Below, in pieces: positions 22,370-37,480 of a stretch of 64,000 nt of DNA. This stretch comes from Calliphora vicina (lineage: Eukaryota > Arthropoda > Insecta > Diptera > Calliphoridae), in assembly GCF_958450345.1 (NCBI RefSeq), contig NC_088784.1:48042870-48106869 (forward strand). Direction: 5' to 3'. Both the position numbers and the translations under genes were made by a program. The notes under the pieces were generated by a model. It had not been told where the DNA came from. It made no database searches and worked only from the letters and a program-made list of their open reading frames with translations. Numbering within the stretch: position 1 is the stretch's first letter; every line of letters starts with the position of its first letter.

Positions 22370-25300
22370 GAGCTAGAAAGCTAATTATTTTTAAATTTGG
22401 ATTGCATGAGATTGTAGCTTTCTGACAAGGTATAACTTAAGTAGCTAGCATAAATAGTACCCGATATATATGCGGGTATATCGGACATTTTTCGAAAAAT
22501 GTCCCAAAATTACCCCAGTTTTTAACGACTTCATATAAATCGCAATTTTAAAAGGCCTTAAAGAGCTAGGAAGCTAATTATTTTTAAATTTGGATTGCAT
22601 GAGATTGTAGCTTTCTGACAAGGTATAACTTAAGTAGCTAGCATAAATAGTACCCGATATATATGCGGGTATATCGGACATTTTTCGAAAAATGTCCCAA
22701 AATTACCCCAGTTTTTAACGACTTCATATAAATCGCAATTCTAAAGGCCGCTAAAGAGCTAGGAAACTCATACCCAGTTTTTAACGACTTCATATAAATC
22801 GCAATTCTAAAGGCCCCTAAGGACCTAGGAAGCTAATTATTTTTAAATTTGGATTGCATGAGATTGTAGCTTTCTGACAAGGTATAACTTAAGTAGCTAG
22901 CATAAATAGTACCCGATATATATGCGGGTATATCGGACATTTTTCGAAAAATGTCCCAAAATTACCCCAGTTTTTAACGACTTCATATAAATCGCAATTT
23001 TAAAAGGCCGTAAAGAGCTAGGAAGCTAATTATTTTTAAATTTGGATTGCATGAGATCGTAGCTTTCTAACAAGGTATAACTTAAGTAGCTAGTATAAAT
23101 AGTACCCGATATATATGCGGGTATATCGGACATTTTTCGCAAAATGTCCCAAAATTACCCCAGTTTTTAACGACTTCATATATATATATGCGGGTATATC
23201 GGACATTTTTCGAAAAATGTCCCAAAATTACCCCAGTTTTTAACGACTTCATATAAATCGCAATTTTAAAGGCCGCTAAAGAGCTAAGAATTGCATGAGA
23301 TTGTAGCTTTCTAACAAGGTATAACTTAAGTAGCTAGCATAAACAGTACCCGATATATATGCGGGTATATCGGACATTTTTCGAAAAATGTCACAAAATT
23401 ACCCCAGTTTTTAACGACTTCATATAAATCGCAATTCTAAAGGCCGCTATATTTGGATTGCATGAGATTGTAGCTTTCTAACAAGGTATAACTTAAGTAG
23501 CTAGCATAAATAGTGCCCGATATATATGCAGGTATATCGGAAATTTTTCGAAAAATGTCCCAAAATTATCCCAGTTTTTATATTTGGATTGCATGAGATT
23601 GTAGCTTTCTAACAAGGTATAACTTAAGTAGCTAGCATAAACAGTACCCGATATATATGCGGGTATATCGAACATTTTTCGAAAAATGTCACAAAATTAC
23701 CCCAGTTTTTAACGACTTCATATAAATCGCAATTCTAAAGGCCGCTAAAGAGCTAGGAAACTCATTTTTTATATTTAGATTGCATGAGATTGTAGCTTTC
23801 TAACAAGGTATAACTTAAGTAGCTAGCATAAATAGTACCCGATATATATGCAGGTATATCGGAAATTTTTCGAAAAATGTCCCAAAATTACCCCAGCTTT
23901 TAACGACTTCATATAAATCGCAATTCTAAAGGCCCCTAAAGAGCTAGGAAGGTAATTATTTTTAAATTTGGATTGCATGAGATTGTAGCTTTCTAACAAG
24001 GTATAATTTATGTAGCTAGCATAAATAGTACCCGATATATATGCGGGTATTTCAGACATTTTTCGAAAAATTTCCCAAAATTACCCCAGTTTTTAACGAC
24101 TTCATATAAATCGCAATTTTAAAGGCCGCTAAAGAGCTAAGAATTGCATGAGATTGTAGCTTTCTAACAAGGTATAACTTAAGTAGCTAGCATAAACAGT
24201 ACCCGATATATATGCGGGTATATCGGACATTTTTCGAAAAATGTCACAAAATTACCCCAGTTTTTAACGACTTCATATAAATCGCAATTCTAAAGGCCGC
24301 TAAAGAGCTAGGAAACTCATTTTTTATATTTGGATTGCATGAGATTGTAGCTTTCTAACAAGGTATAACTTAAGTAGCTAGCATAAATAGTGACCGATAT
24401 ATATGCAGGTATATCGGAAATTTTTCGAAAAATGTCCAAAAATTACCCCAGCTTTTAACGACTTCATATAAATCGCAACTCTAAAGGCCCCTAAAGAGCT
24501 AGGAAGCTAATTATTTTTAAATTTGGATTGCATGAGATTGTAGCTTTCTAACAAGGTATAATTTATGTAGCTAGCATAAATAGTACCCGATATATATGCG
24601 GGTATTTCAGACATTTTTCGAAAAATTTCCCAAAATTACCCCAGTTTTTAACGACTTCATATAAATAGCAATTTTAAAGGCCGCTAAAGAGCTAAGAATT
24701 GCATGAGATTGTAGCTTTCTAACAAGGTATAACTTAAGTAGCTAGCATAAATAGTACCCGATATATATGCGGGTATATCGGACATTTTTCGAAAAATGTC
24801 CCAAAATTACCCCAGTTTTTAACGACTTCATATAAATCGCAATTTTAAAAGGCCTTAAAGAGCTAGGAAACTCATACCCCAGTTTTTAACGACTTCATAT
24901 AAATCGCAATTCTAAAGGCCCCTAAAGACCTAGGAAGCTAATTATTTTTAAATTTGGATTGCATGAGATTGCAGCTTTCTGACAAGGTATAACTTAAGTA
25001 GCTAGCATAAATAGTACCCGATATATATGCGGGTATATCGGACATTTTTCGAAAAATGTCCCAAAATTACCCCAGTTTTTAACGACTTCATATAAATCGC
25101 AATTTTAAAAGTCCTTAAAGAGCTAGGAAGCTAATTATTTTTAAATTTGGATAGCATGAGATCGTAGCTTTCTAACAAGGTATAACTTAAGTAGCTAGTA
25201 TAAATAGTACCCGATATATATGCGGGTATATCGGACATTTTTCGCAAAATGTCCCAAAATTACCCCAGTTTTTAACGACTTCATATATATATATGCGGGT

Positions 25301-28300
25301 ATATCGGACATTTTTCGAAAAATGTCCCAAAATTACCCCAGTTTTTAACGACTTCATATAAATCGCAATTTTAAAGGCCGCTAAAGAGCTAAGAATTGCA
25401 TGAGATTGTAGCTTTCTAACAAGGTATAACTTAAGTAGCTAGCATAAACAGTACCCGATATATATGCGGGTATATCGGACATTTTTCGAAAAATGTCACA
25501 AAATTACCCCAGTTTTTAACGACTTCATATAAATCGCAATTCTAAAGGCCGCTAAAAAGCTAGGAAACTCATTTTTTATATTTGGATTGCATGAGATTGT
25601 AGCTTTCTAACAAGGTATAACTTAAGTAGCTAGCATAAATAGTGCCCGATATATATGCAGGTATATCGGAAATTTTTCGAAAAATGTCCCAAAATTACCC
25701 CAGTTTTTATATTTGGATTGCATGAGATTGTAGCTTTCTAACAAGGTATAACTTAAGTAGCTAGCATAAACAGTACCCGATATATATGCGGGTATATCGG
25801 ACATTTTTCGAAAAATGTCACAAAATTACCCCAGTTTTTAACGACTTCATATAAATCGCAATTCTAAAGGCCCCTAAAGAGCTAGGAAGCTAATTATTTT
25901 TAAATTTGGATTGCATGAGATTGTAGCTTTCTAACAAGGTATAATTTAAGTAGCTAGCATAAATAGTACCCGATATATATGCGGGTATATCAGACATTTT
26001 TCGAAAAATGTCCCAAAATTACCCCAGTTTTTAACGACTTCATATAAATCGCAATTTTAAAGGCCGCTAAAGAGCTAAGAATTGCATGAGATTGTAGCTT
26101 TCTAACAAGGTATAACTTAAGTAGCTAGCATAAACAGTACCCGATATATATCGGACATTTTTCGAAAAATGTCACAAAATTACCCCAGTTTTTAACGACT
26201 TCATATAAATCGCAATTCTAAAGGCCGCTAAAGAGCTAGGAAACTCATTTTTTATATTTGGATTGCATGAGATTGTAGCTTTCTAACAAGGTATAACTTA
26301 AGTAGCTAGCATAAATAGTGACCGATATATATGCAGGTATATCGGAAATTTTTCGAAAAATGTCCCAAAATTACCCCAGCTTTTAACGACTTCATATAAA
26401 TCGCAATTCTAAAGGCCCCTAAAGAGCTAGGAAGCTAATTATTTTTAAATTTGGATTGCATGAGATTGTAGCTTTCTGACAAGGTATAACTTAAGTAGCT
26501 AGCATAAATAGTACCCGATATATATGCGGGTATATCGGACATTTTTCGAAAAATGTCCCAAAATTACCCCAGTTTTTAACGACTTCATATAAATCGCAAT
26601 TTTAAAAGGCCGTAAAGAGCTAGGAAGCTAATTATTTTTAAATTTGGATTGCATGAGATCGTAGCTTTCTAACATGGTATAACTTAAGTAGCTAGTATAA
26701 ATAGTACCCGATATATATGCGGGTATATCGGACATTTTTCGCAAAATGTCCCAAAATTACCCCAGTTTTTAACGACTTCATATAAATCGCAATTTTAAAA
26801 GGCCCTAAAGAGCTAGGAAGCTAAATTTTTTTATATTTGGATTGCATGAGATTGTAGCTTTCTAACAAGGTATAACTTAAGTAGCTAGCATAAATAGTAC
26901 CCGATATATATGCGGGTATATCGGAAATTTTTCGAAAAATGTCCCAAAATTACCCCAGCTTTTAACGACTTCATATAAATCGCAATTCTAAAGGCCCCTA
27001 AAGAGCTAGGAAGCTAATTATTTTTAAATTTGGATTGCATGAGATTGTAGCTTTCTAACAAGGTATAATTTAAGTAGCTAGCATAAATAGTACCCGATAT
27101 ATATGCGGGTATATCAGACATTTTTCGAAAAATGCCCCAAAATTACCCCAGTTTTTAACGACTTCATATAAATCGCAATTCTAAAGGCCGCTAAAGAGCT
27201 AGGAAGCTAATTATTTTTAAATTTGGATTGCATGAGATTGTAGCTTTCTAACAAGGTATAACTTAAGTAGCTAGCATAAATAGTACCCGATATATTTGCG
27301 GGTATATCGGACATTTTTCGCAAAATGTCCCAAAATTACCCCAGATTTTAACGACTTCATATAAATCGCAATTTTAAAAGGCCCTAAAGAGCTAGGAAGC
27401 TAAATTTTTTATTATTTGGATTGCATGAGATTGTAGCTTTCTAACAAGGTATAACTTAAGTAGCTAGCATAAATAGTACCCGATATATATGCGGGTATAT
27501 CGGAAATTTTTCGAAAAATGTCCCAAAATTACCCCAGCTTTTAACGACTTCATATAAATCGCAATTCTAAAGGCCCCTAAAGAGCTAGGAAGCTAATTAT
27601 TTTTAAATTTGGATTGCATGAGATTGTAGCTTTCTAACAAGGTATAATTTAAGTAGCTAGCATAAATAGTACCCGATATATATGCGGGTATATCAGACAT
27701 TTTTCGAAAAATGCCCCAAAATTACCCCAGTTTTTAACGACTTCATATAAATCGCAATTCTAAAGGCCGCTAAAGAGCCCATGGATTGCATGGGATTGTA
27801 GCTTTCTAACAAGGTATAACTTAAGTAGCTAGCATAAATAGTGCCCGATATATATGCAGGTATATCGGAAATTTTTCGAAAAATGTCCCAAAATTACCCC
27901 AGCTTTTAACGACTTCATATAAATCGCAATTCTAAAGGCCCCTAAAGAGCTAGGAAGCTAATTATTTTTAAATTTGGATTGCATGGGATTGTAGCTTTAT
28001 AACAAGGTATAACTTAAGTAGCTAGCATAAATAGTGCCCGATATATATGCAGGTATATCGGAAATTTTTCGAAAAATGTCCCAAAATTACCCCAGTTTTT
28101 AACGACTTCATATAAATCGCAATTTTAAAAGGCCATAAAGAGCTAGGAAGCTAATTATTTTTAAATTTGGATTGCATGAGATTGTAGCTTTCTAACAAGG
28201 TATAACTTAAGTAGCTAGCATAAATAGTACCCGATAAATATGCGGGTATATCGGACATTTTTCGCAAAATGTCCCAAAATTACCCCAGATTTTAACGACT

Positions 28301-31300
28301 TCATATAAATCGCAATTTTAAAAGGCCATAAAGAGCTAGAGCTAGAGCTAAATTTGGATTGCATGAGATTGTTGCTTTCTAACAAGGTATAACTTAAGTA
28401 GCTAGCATAAATAGTACCCGATATATATGCGGGTATATCGGAAATTTTTCGAAAAATGTCCCAAAATTACCCCAGTTTTTAACGACTTCATATAAATCGC
28501 AATTCTAAAGGCCCCTAAAGACCTAGGAAGCTAATTATTTTTAAATTTGGATTGCATGAGATTGTAGCTTTCTGACAAGGTATAACTTAAGTAGCTAGCA
28601 TAAATAGTACCCGATATATATGCGGGTATATCGGACATTTTTCGAAAAATTTCCCAAAATTACCCCAGTTTTTAACGACTTCATATAAATCGCAATTCTA
28701 AAGGCCATAAAGAGCTAGGAAACTCATTTTTTTATATTTGGATTGCATGGGATTGTAGCTTTCTAACAAGGTATAACTTAAGTAGCTAGCATAAATAGTA
28801 CCCGATATATGTGCGGGTATATCGGAAATTTTTCGAAAAATGTCCCAAAATTACCCCAGTTTTTAACGACTTCATATAAATCGCAATTCTAAAGGCCCCT
28901 AAAGAGCTAGGAAGCTAATTATTTTTAAATTTGGATTGCATGAGATTGTAGCTTTCTAACAAGGTATAACGTAAGTAGCTAGCATAAATAGTACCCGATA
29001 TATATGCGGGTATATCGGACATTTTTCGCAAAATGTCCCAAAATTACCCCAGTTTTTAACGACTTCATATAAATCGCAATTCTAAAGGCCGCTAAAGAGC
29101 TAGGAAACTCATACCCCAGTTTTTAACGACTTCATATAAATCGCAATTCTAAAGGCCCCTAAAGACCTAGTTAGCTAATTATTTTTAAATTTGGATTGCA
29201 TGAGATTGTAGCTTTCTGACAAGGTATAACTTAAGTAGGTAGCATAAATAGTACCCGATATATATGCGGGTATATCGGACATTTTTCGAAAAATGTCCCA
29301 AAATTACCCCAGTTTTTAACGACTTCATATAAATCGCAATTTTAAAAGGCCGTAAAGAGCTAGGAAGCTAATTATTTTTAAATTTGGATTGCATGAGATC
29401 GTAGCTTTCTAACATGGTATAACTTAAGTAGCTAGTATAAATAGTACCCGATATATATGCGGGTATATCGGACATTTTTCGCAAAATGTCCCAAAATTAC
29501 CCCAGTTTTTAACGACTTCATATAAATCGCAATTTTAAAAGGCCCTAAAGAGCTAGGAAGCTAAATTTTTTTATATTTGGATTGCATGAGATTGTAGCTT
29601 TCTAACAAGGTATAACTTAAGTAGCTAGCATAAATAGTACCCGATATATGTGCGGGTATATCGGAAATTTTTCGAAAAATGTCCCAAAATTACCCCAGCT
29701 TTTAACGACTTCATATAAATCGCAATTCTAAAGGCCCCTAAAGAGCTAGGAAGCTAATTATTTTTAAATTTGGATTGCATGAGATTGTAGCTTTCTAACA
29801 AGGTATAATTTAAGTAGCTAGCATAAATAGTACCCGATATATATGCGGGTATATCAGACATTTTTCGAAAAATGCCCCAAAATTACCCCAGTTTTTAACG
29901 ACTTCATATAAATCGCAATTCTAAAGGCCGCTAAAGAGCTAGGAAACTCATTTTTTTATATTTGGATTGCATGGGATTGTAGCTTTCTAACAAGGTATAA
30001 CTTAAGTAGCTAGCATAAATAGTGCCCGATATATATGCAGGTATATCGGAAATTTTTCGAAAAATGTCCCAAAATTACCCCAGTTTTTAACGACTTCATA
30101 TAAATCGCAATTTTAAAAGGCCATAAAGAGCTAGGAAGCTAATTATTTTTAAATTTGGATTGCATGAGATTGTAGCTTTCTAACAAGGTAGAAAGCTAGC
30201 ATAAATAGTACCCGATATATTTGCGGGTATATCGGACATTTTTCGCAAAATGTCCCAAAATTACCCCAGATTTTAACGACTTCATATAAATCGCAATTCT
30301 AAAGGCCGCTAAAGAGCTAGGAAACTCATTTTTTTATATTTGGATTGCATGGGATTGTAGCTTTCTAACAAGGTATAACTTAAGTAGCTAGCATAAATAG
30401 TGCCCGATATATATGCAGGTATATCGGAAATTTTTCGAAAAATGCCCCAAAATTACCCCAGTTTTTAACGACTTCATATAAATCGCAATTCTAAAGGCCG
30501 CTAAAGAGCTAGGAAACTCATTTTTTTATATTTGGATTGCATGGGATTGTAGCTTTCTAACAAGGTATAACTTAAGTAGCTAGCATAAATAGTACCCGAT
30601 ATATATGCGGGTATATCGGAAATTTTTCGAAAAATGTCCCAAAATTACCCCAGTTTTTAACGACTTCATATAAATCGCAATTCTAAAGGCCCCTAAAGAC
30701 CTAGGAAGCTAATTATTTTTAAATTTGGATTGCATGAGATTGTAGCTTTCTGACAAGGTATAACTTAAGTAGCTAGCATAAATAGTACCCGATATATATG
30801 CGGGTATATCGGACATTTTTCGAAAAATTTCCCAAAATTACCCCAGTTTTTAACGACTTCATATAAATCGCAATTTTAAAAGGCCATAAAGAGCTAGGAA
30901 GCTAATTATTTTTAAATTTGGATTGCATGAGATTGTAGCTTTCTAACAAGGTATAACGTAAGTAGCTAGCATAAATAGTACCCGATATATATGCGGGTAT
31001 ATCGGACATTTTTCGCAAAATGTCCCAAAATTACCCCAGTTTTTAACGACTTCATATAAATCGCAATTTTAAAAGGCCCTAAAGAGCTAGGAAGCTAAAT
31101 TTTTTTATATTTGGATTGCATGAGATTGTAGCTTTCTAACAAGGTATAACTTAAGTAGCTAGCATAAATAGTACCCGATATATATGCGGGTATATCGGAC
31201 ATTTTTCGAAAAATGTCACAAAATTACCCCAGTTTTTAACGACTTCATATAAATCGCAATTTTAAAAGGCCATAAAGAGCTAGGAAGCTAATTATTTTTA

Positions 31301-34300
31301 AATTTGGATTGCATGAGGTTGTAGCTTTCTAACAAGGTATAACTTAAGTAGCTAGCATAAATAGTACCCGATATATATGCGGGTATATCGGACATTTTTC
31401 GAAAAATGTCCCAAAATTACCCCAGTTTTTAACGACTTCATATAAATCGCAATTTTAAAAGGCCATAAAGAGCTAGGAAGCTAATTTTTTTTATATTTGG
31501 ATTGCATGAGATTGTAGCTTTCTAACAAGGTATAACTTAACTAGCTAGCATAAATAGTACCCGATATATATGCAGGTATATCGGAAATTTTTCGAAAAAT
31601 GTCCCAAAATTACCCCAGCTTTTAACGACTTCATATAAATCGCAATTCTAAAGGCCCCTAAAGAGCTAGGAAGCTAATTATTTTTAAATTTGGATTGCTT
31701 GAGATTGTAGCTTTCTAACAAGGCATAATTTAAGTAGCTAGCATAAATACTACCCGATATATATGCGGGTATATCAGACATTTTTCGAAAAATGTCCCAA
31801 AATTACCCCAGTTTTTAACGACTTCATATAAATCGCAATTCTAAAGGCCGCTAAAGAGCTAGGAAACCAATTATTTTTAAATTTGGATTGCATGAGATTG
31901 TAGCTTTCTAACAAGGTATAACTTAAGTAGGTAGCATAAATAGTACCCGATATATATGCGGGTATATCGGACATTTTTCGCAAAATGTCCCAAAATTACC
32001 ACAGTTTTTAACGACTTCATATAAATCGCAATTTTAAAAGGTCATAAAGAGCTAGGAAGCTAATTATTTTTAAATTTGGATTGCATGAGGTTGTAGCTTT
32101 CTAACAAGGTATAACTTAAGTAGCTAGCATAAATAGTACCCGATATATATGCGGGTATATCGGACATTTTTCGAAAAATGTCCCAAAATTACCCCAGCTT
32201 TTAACGACTTCATATAAATCGCAATTTTAAAAGGCCATAAAGAGCTAGGAAGCTAATTATTTTTAAATTTGGATTGCATGAGGTTGTAGCTTTCTAACAA
32301 GGTATAACTTAAGTAGCTAGCATAAATAGTACCCGATATATATGCGGGTATATCAGACATTTTTCGAAAAATGTCCCAAAATTACCCCAGTTTTTAACGA
32401 CTTCATATAAATCGCAATTTTAAAGGCCGCTAAAGACCTAAGAATTGCATGAGATTGTAGCTTTCTAACAAGGTATAACTTAAGTAGCTAGCATAAACAG
32501 TACCCGATATATATGCGGGTATATCAGACATTTTTCGAAAAATGTCCCAAAATTACCCCAGTTTTTAACGACTTCATATAAATCGCAATTTTAAAGGCCG
32601 CTAAAGACCTAAGAATTGCATGAGATTGTAGCTTTCTAACAAGGTATAACTTAAGTAGCTAGCATAAACAGTACCCGATATATATGCGGGTATATCGGAC
32701 ATTTTTCGAAAAATGTCACAAAATTACCCCAGTTTTTAACGACTTCATATAAATCGCAATTCTAAAGGCCGCTAAAGAGCTAGGAAACTCATTTTTTATA
32801 TTTAGATTGCATGAGATTGTAGCTTTCTAACAAGGTATAACTTAAGTAGCTAGCATAAATAGTACCCGATATATATGCAGGTATATCGGAAATTTTCGAA
32901 AAATGTCCCAAAATTACCCCAGCTTTTAACGACTTCATATAAATCGCAATTCTAAAGGCCCCTAAAGAGCTAGGAAGCTAATTATTTTTAAATTTGGATT
33001 GCATGAGATTGTAGCTTTCTAACAAGGTATAACTTAAGTAGCTAGCATAAACAGTACCCGATATATATGCGGGTATATCGGACATTTTTCGAAAAATGTC
33101 ACAAAATTACCCCAGTTTTTAACGACTTCATATAAATCGCAATTCTAAAGGCCGCTAAAGAGCTAGGAAACTCATTTTTTATATTTGGATTGCATGAGAT
33201 TGTAGCTTTCTAACAAGGTATAACTTAAGTAGCTAGCATAAATAGTACCCGATATATATGCGGGTATATCGGACATTTTCCGCAAAATGTCCCAAAATTA
33301 CCCCAGTTTTTAACGACTTCATATAAATCGCAATTTTAAAAGGCCATAAAGAGCTAGGAAGCTAATTATTTTTAAATTTGGATTGCATGAGATTGTAGCT
33401 TTCTAACAAGGTATAACTTAAGTAGCTAGCATAAATAGTACCCGATATATATGCGTGTATATCGCTAAAGAGCTAGGAAACTCATTTTTTATATTTGGAT
33501 TGCATGAGATTGTAGCTTTCTAACAAGGTATAACTTAAGTAGCTAGCATAAATAGTGACCGATATATATGCAGGTATATCGGAAATTTTTCGAAAAATGT
33601 CCCAAAATTACCCCAGTTTTTAACAACTTCATATAAATCGCAATTCTAAAGGCCGCTAAAGAGCTAGGAAACTCATTTTTTATATTTAGATTGCATGAGA
33701 TTGTAGCTTTCTAACAAGGTATAACTTAAGTAGCTAGCATAAATAGTACCCGATATATATATATATCGGGTATATCGGAAATTTTTCGAAAAATGTCCCA
33801 AAATTACCCCAGCTTTTAACGACTTCATATAAATCGCAAGTCTAAAGGCCCCTAAAGAGCTAGGAAGCTAATTATTTTTAAATTTGGATTGCATGAGATT
33901 GTAGCTTTCTAACAAGGTATAATTTAAGTAGCTAGCATAAATAGTACCCGACATATATGCGGGTATATCGGACATTTTCCGCAAAATGTCCCAAAATGAC
34001 CCCAGTTTTTAACGACTTCATATAAATCGCAATTTTAAAAGGCCATAAAGAGCTAGGAAGCTAATTATTTTTAAATTTGGATTGCATGAGATTGTAGCTT
34101 TCTAACAAGGTATAATTTAAGTAGCTAGCATAAATAGTACCCGACATATATGCGGGTATATCAGACATTTTTCGAAAAATGTCCCAAAATTACCCCAGTT
34201 TTTAACGACTTCATATAAATCGCAATTTTAAAGGCCGCTAAAGAGCTAAGAATTGCATGAGATTGTAGCTTTCTAACAAGGTATAACTTAAGTAGCTAGC

Positions 34301-36081
34301 ATAAACAGTACCCGATATATATGCGGGTATATCGGACATTTTTCGAAAAATGTCACAAAATTACCCCAGTTTTTAACGACTTCATATAAATCGCAATTCT
34401 AAAGGCCGCTAAAGAGCTAGGAAACTCATTTTTTATATTTGGATTGCATGAGATTGTAGCTTTCTAACAAGGTATAACTTAAGTAGCTAGCATAAATAGT
34501 GACCGATATATATGCAGGTATATCGGAAATTTTTCGAAAAATGTCCCAAAATTACCCCAGTTTTTAACGACTTCATATAAATCGCAATTTTAGAAGGCCA
34601 TAAAGAGCTAGGAAGCTAATTATTTTTAAATTTGGATTGCATGAGATTGTAGCTTTCTAACAAGGTATAACTAAGTAGCTAGCATAAATAGTACCCGATA
34701 TATATGCGGGTATATCGGACATTTTTCGCAAAATGTCCCAAAATTACCCCAGTTTTTAACGACTTCATATAAATCGCAATTTTAAAGGCCGCTAAAGAGC
34801 TAAGAATTGCATGAGATTGTAGCTTTCTAACAAGGTATAACTTAAGTAGCTAGCATAAACAGTACCCGATATATATGCGGGTATATCGGACATTTTTCGA
34901 AAAATGTCACAAAATTACCCCAGTTTTTAACGACTTCATATAAATCGCAATTCTAAAGGCCGCTAAAGAGCTAGGAAACTCATTTTTTATATTTGGATTG
35001 CATGAGATTGTAGCTTTCTAACAAGGTATAACTTAAGTAGCTAGCATAAATAGTACCCGATATATATGCGGGTATATCGCTAAAGAGCTAGGAAACTCAT
35101 TTTTTATATTTGGATTGCATGAGATTGTAGCTTTCTAACAAGGTATAACTTAAGTAGCTAGCATAAATAGTGACCGATATATATGCAGGTATATCGGAAA
35201 TTTTTCGAAAAATGTCCCAAAATTACCCCAGTTTTTAACGACTTCATATAAATCGCAATTTTAAAAGGCCATAAAGAGCTAGGAAGCTAATTATTTTTAA
35301 ATTTGGATTGCATGAGATTGTAGCTTTCTAACAAGGTATAACTTAAGTACCTAGCATAAATAGTACCCGATATATATGCGGGTATATCGGACATTTTCCG
35401 CAAAATGTCCCAAAATGACCCCAGTTTTTAACGACTTCATATAAATCGCAATTTTAAAAGGCCATAAAGAGCTAGGAAGCTAATTATTTTTAAATTTGGA
35501 TTGCATGAGATTGTAGCTTTCTAACAAGGTATAACTAAGTAGCTAGCATAAATAGTACCCGATATATATGCGGGTATATCGGACATTTTTCGCAAAATGT
35601 CCCAAAATTACCCCAGTTTTTAACGACTTCATATAAATCGCAATTCTAAAGGCCCCTAAAGAGCTAGGAAGCTAATTATTTTTAAATTTGGATTGCATGA
35701 GATTGTAGCTTTCTAACAAGGTATAACTTAAGTAGCTAGCATAAATAGTGCCCGATATATATGCAGGTATATCGGAAATTTTTCGAAAAATGTCCCAAAA
35801 TTACCCCAGTTTTTATATTTGGATTGCATGAGATTGTAGCTTTCTAACAAGGTATAACTTAAGTAGCTAGCATAAACAGTACCCGATATATATGCGGGTA
35901 TATCGGACATTTTTCGAAAAATGTCACAAAATTACCCCAGTTTTTAACAACTTCATATAAATCGCAATTCTAAAGGCCGCTAAAGAGCTAGGAAACTCAT
36001 TTTTTATATTTAGATTGCATGAGATTGTAGCTTTCTAACAAGGTATAACTTAAGTAGCTAGCATAAATAGTACCCGATATA
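22370..36081. repeat. Satellite array segment B
   Basis: About 13.7 kb of the 193-bp satellite and its variants, with no gene. Near 26800-27780 trimers repeat with a period of about 578 bp (the 'aatgccccaaaa' variant at 27131 and 27710). Composite junctions include 'gaaactcatacccc' at about 22765, 24866 and 29104; the TATATATA junction at 23175 and 25281; and 'ggtatatcgctaaagag' at about 35068 (a 'gtgtatatcgctaaagag' form occurs near 33461). One monomer at 33749-33770 has an enlarged TA run forming a perfect palindrome CCCGATA(TA)nTCGGG. Confidence 0.95.
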
Positions 36082-36369
36082 CAGTGGTGGTCAAAACATA
36101 TGCAACCAGCAACAGAATTTTACAAAAGTGGTTTAAACTACTTTAAGATGTAAACAAAAATATTAATTTGCTTATAATATTTTTTAATTAATGCTTTAAA
36201 AATAAGAATATGAAATTTAATTCAGAACTTTTTGCATTGAAAAGAAAAAAAAATTAAAAAACTACCTATGGGTTGATATTTCAATGGCCAAAACATATGC
36301 AACTAATTGCTTTTAAAACATTTCTGTCTATAAAACTTAATATTTCGTGGCAAATCCTATATTTTCAAT

Positions 36370-36804
36370 GACGGCCTTACATCGGCAAGGCTGTGAAGCT
36401 ATCAAATTGGCAATAAAATTTGCAGGAATAGCGTTCCAAGCATCTACCAATCCTTGAAACATAATATCTGAATTAGTTCAATTTTCGGTGTCGATTCTTT
36501 GATTAACGATTGCCCAAATGTTCTCAATGGGATTTAGATCTGGTAATTGTGGTGGCCATTCCATTACCGAAACTCTTTCTTGTGCTAACAACGATTTAAC
36601 AACATGTGAAGAGTGCTTTGGGTCGTTACAGTGCTGAATAACTCATCCAAGAGGCTTATTATCCTCAGAATTTGGAAGCATTACTCTTTCCAAGATGTCT
36701 CTATAGATAAATCCATCCATTATTTCATTAATTTAGAGCGATGGGCCAACTCCAGCAGCAGAAAAACAACCCCCATACCATTACGTTGCATCCTGCATGC
36801 TTCA
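36370..36804 (-). pseudogene. Inverted duplicate of the Tc1 transposase 3' end
   Basis: Read on the minus strand this gives the transposase C-terminal half, including NDPKHSSHV, WPPQLPDLNPIENIW and the tail region. It has in-frame stops, for example after NKPLG. The position of the second catalytic Asp is Cys here. It duplicates the sense copy at 37011-37450, and its 5' edge ends at the fold-back spacer. Confidence 0.75.
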
Positions 36805-36834
36805 CCGACGATTTCCCTACGCGCAAAAACCGCT

Positions 36835-37480
36835 TATATTAAAAGAAACGTTTGAAGTTTGCTATGGAGTATTTAAATTGGCCAGAAAACAAATGGACGA
36901 CTGTCCTATTTAGCGACGAATCCGAATTTAATATTATCGGAAGTGATTTCATGTGTTACGTAAGACGACCACTTAACACGCGGCTTCAAGCACATACTGC
37001 AAAAAGACACTGAAACATGGAGGATGCAACGTAATGCTATGGGGGCAGTTTTTCTACTGCTGGAGTTGGCCCATCGCTCTAAATTAATGAAATAATGGAT
37101 GGATTTATCTATAGAGACATCTTGGAAAGAGTAATGCTTCCAAATTCTGAGGATAATAAGCCTCTTGGATGAGTTATTCAGCACTATAACGACCCAAAGC
37201 ACTCTTCACATGTTGTTAAATCGTTGTTAGCACAAGAAAGAGTTTCGGTAATGGAATGGCCACCACAATTACCAGATCTAAATCCCATTGAGAACATTTG
37301 GGCAATCGTTAATCAAAGAATCGACACCGAAAATTGAACTAATTCAGATATTATGTTTCAAGGATTGGTAGATGCTTGGAACGCTATTCCTGCAAATTTT
37401 ATTGCCAATTTGATAGCTTCACAGCCTTGCCGATGTAAGGCCGTCATTAAAAATATAGGATTTGCCACGAAATATTAAGT
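36835..37480 (+). pseudogene. Tc1-type transposase fragment, catalytic domain, inactivated
   Basis: The recognisable sense sequence starts near KKRLKFAMEYLNWPENKW, includes FSDES (first catalytic Asp codon at 36915), a KHGG..VMLWG stretch with a frame disruption, MDGFIYRDILERVMLP, then NDPKHSS and LNPIENIW (Glu codon at 37290). The second catalytic Asp, expected at 37185-37187 (34 residues before the Glu), is Tyr (tat). Several stops interrupt the frame and the N-terminal DNA-binding domains are absent. It cannot encode an active enzyme. Confidence 0.8.

Noticed and set aside
36613..37202. Two similar frames on opposite strands (MLWVV...) as a possible gene pair
   Set aside because: Both are antisense readings of the duplicated transposase fragment. 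The sense frame carries the Tc1 motifs.
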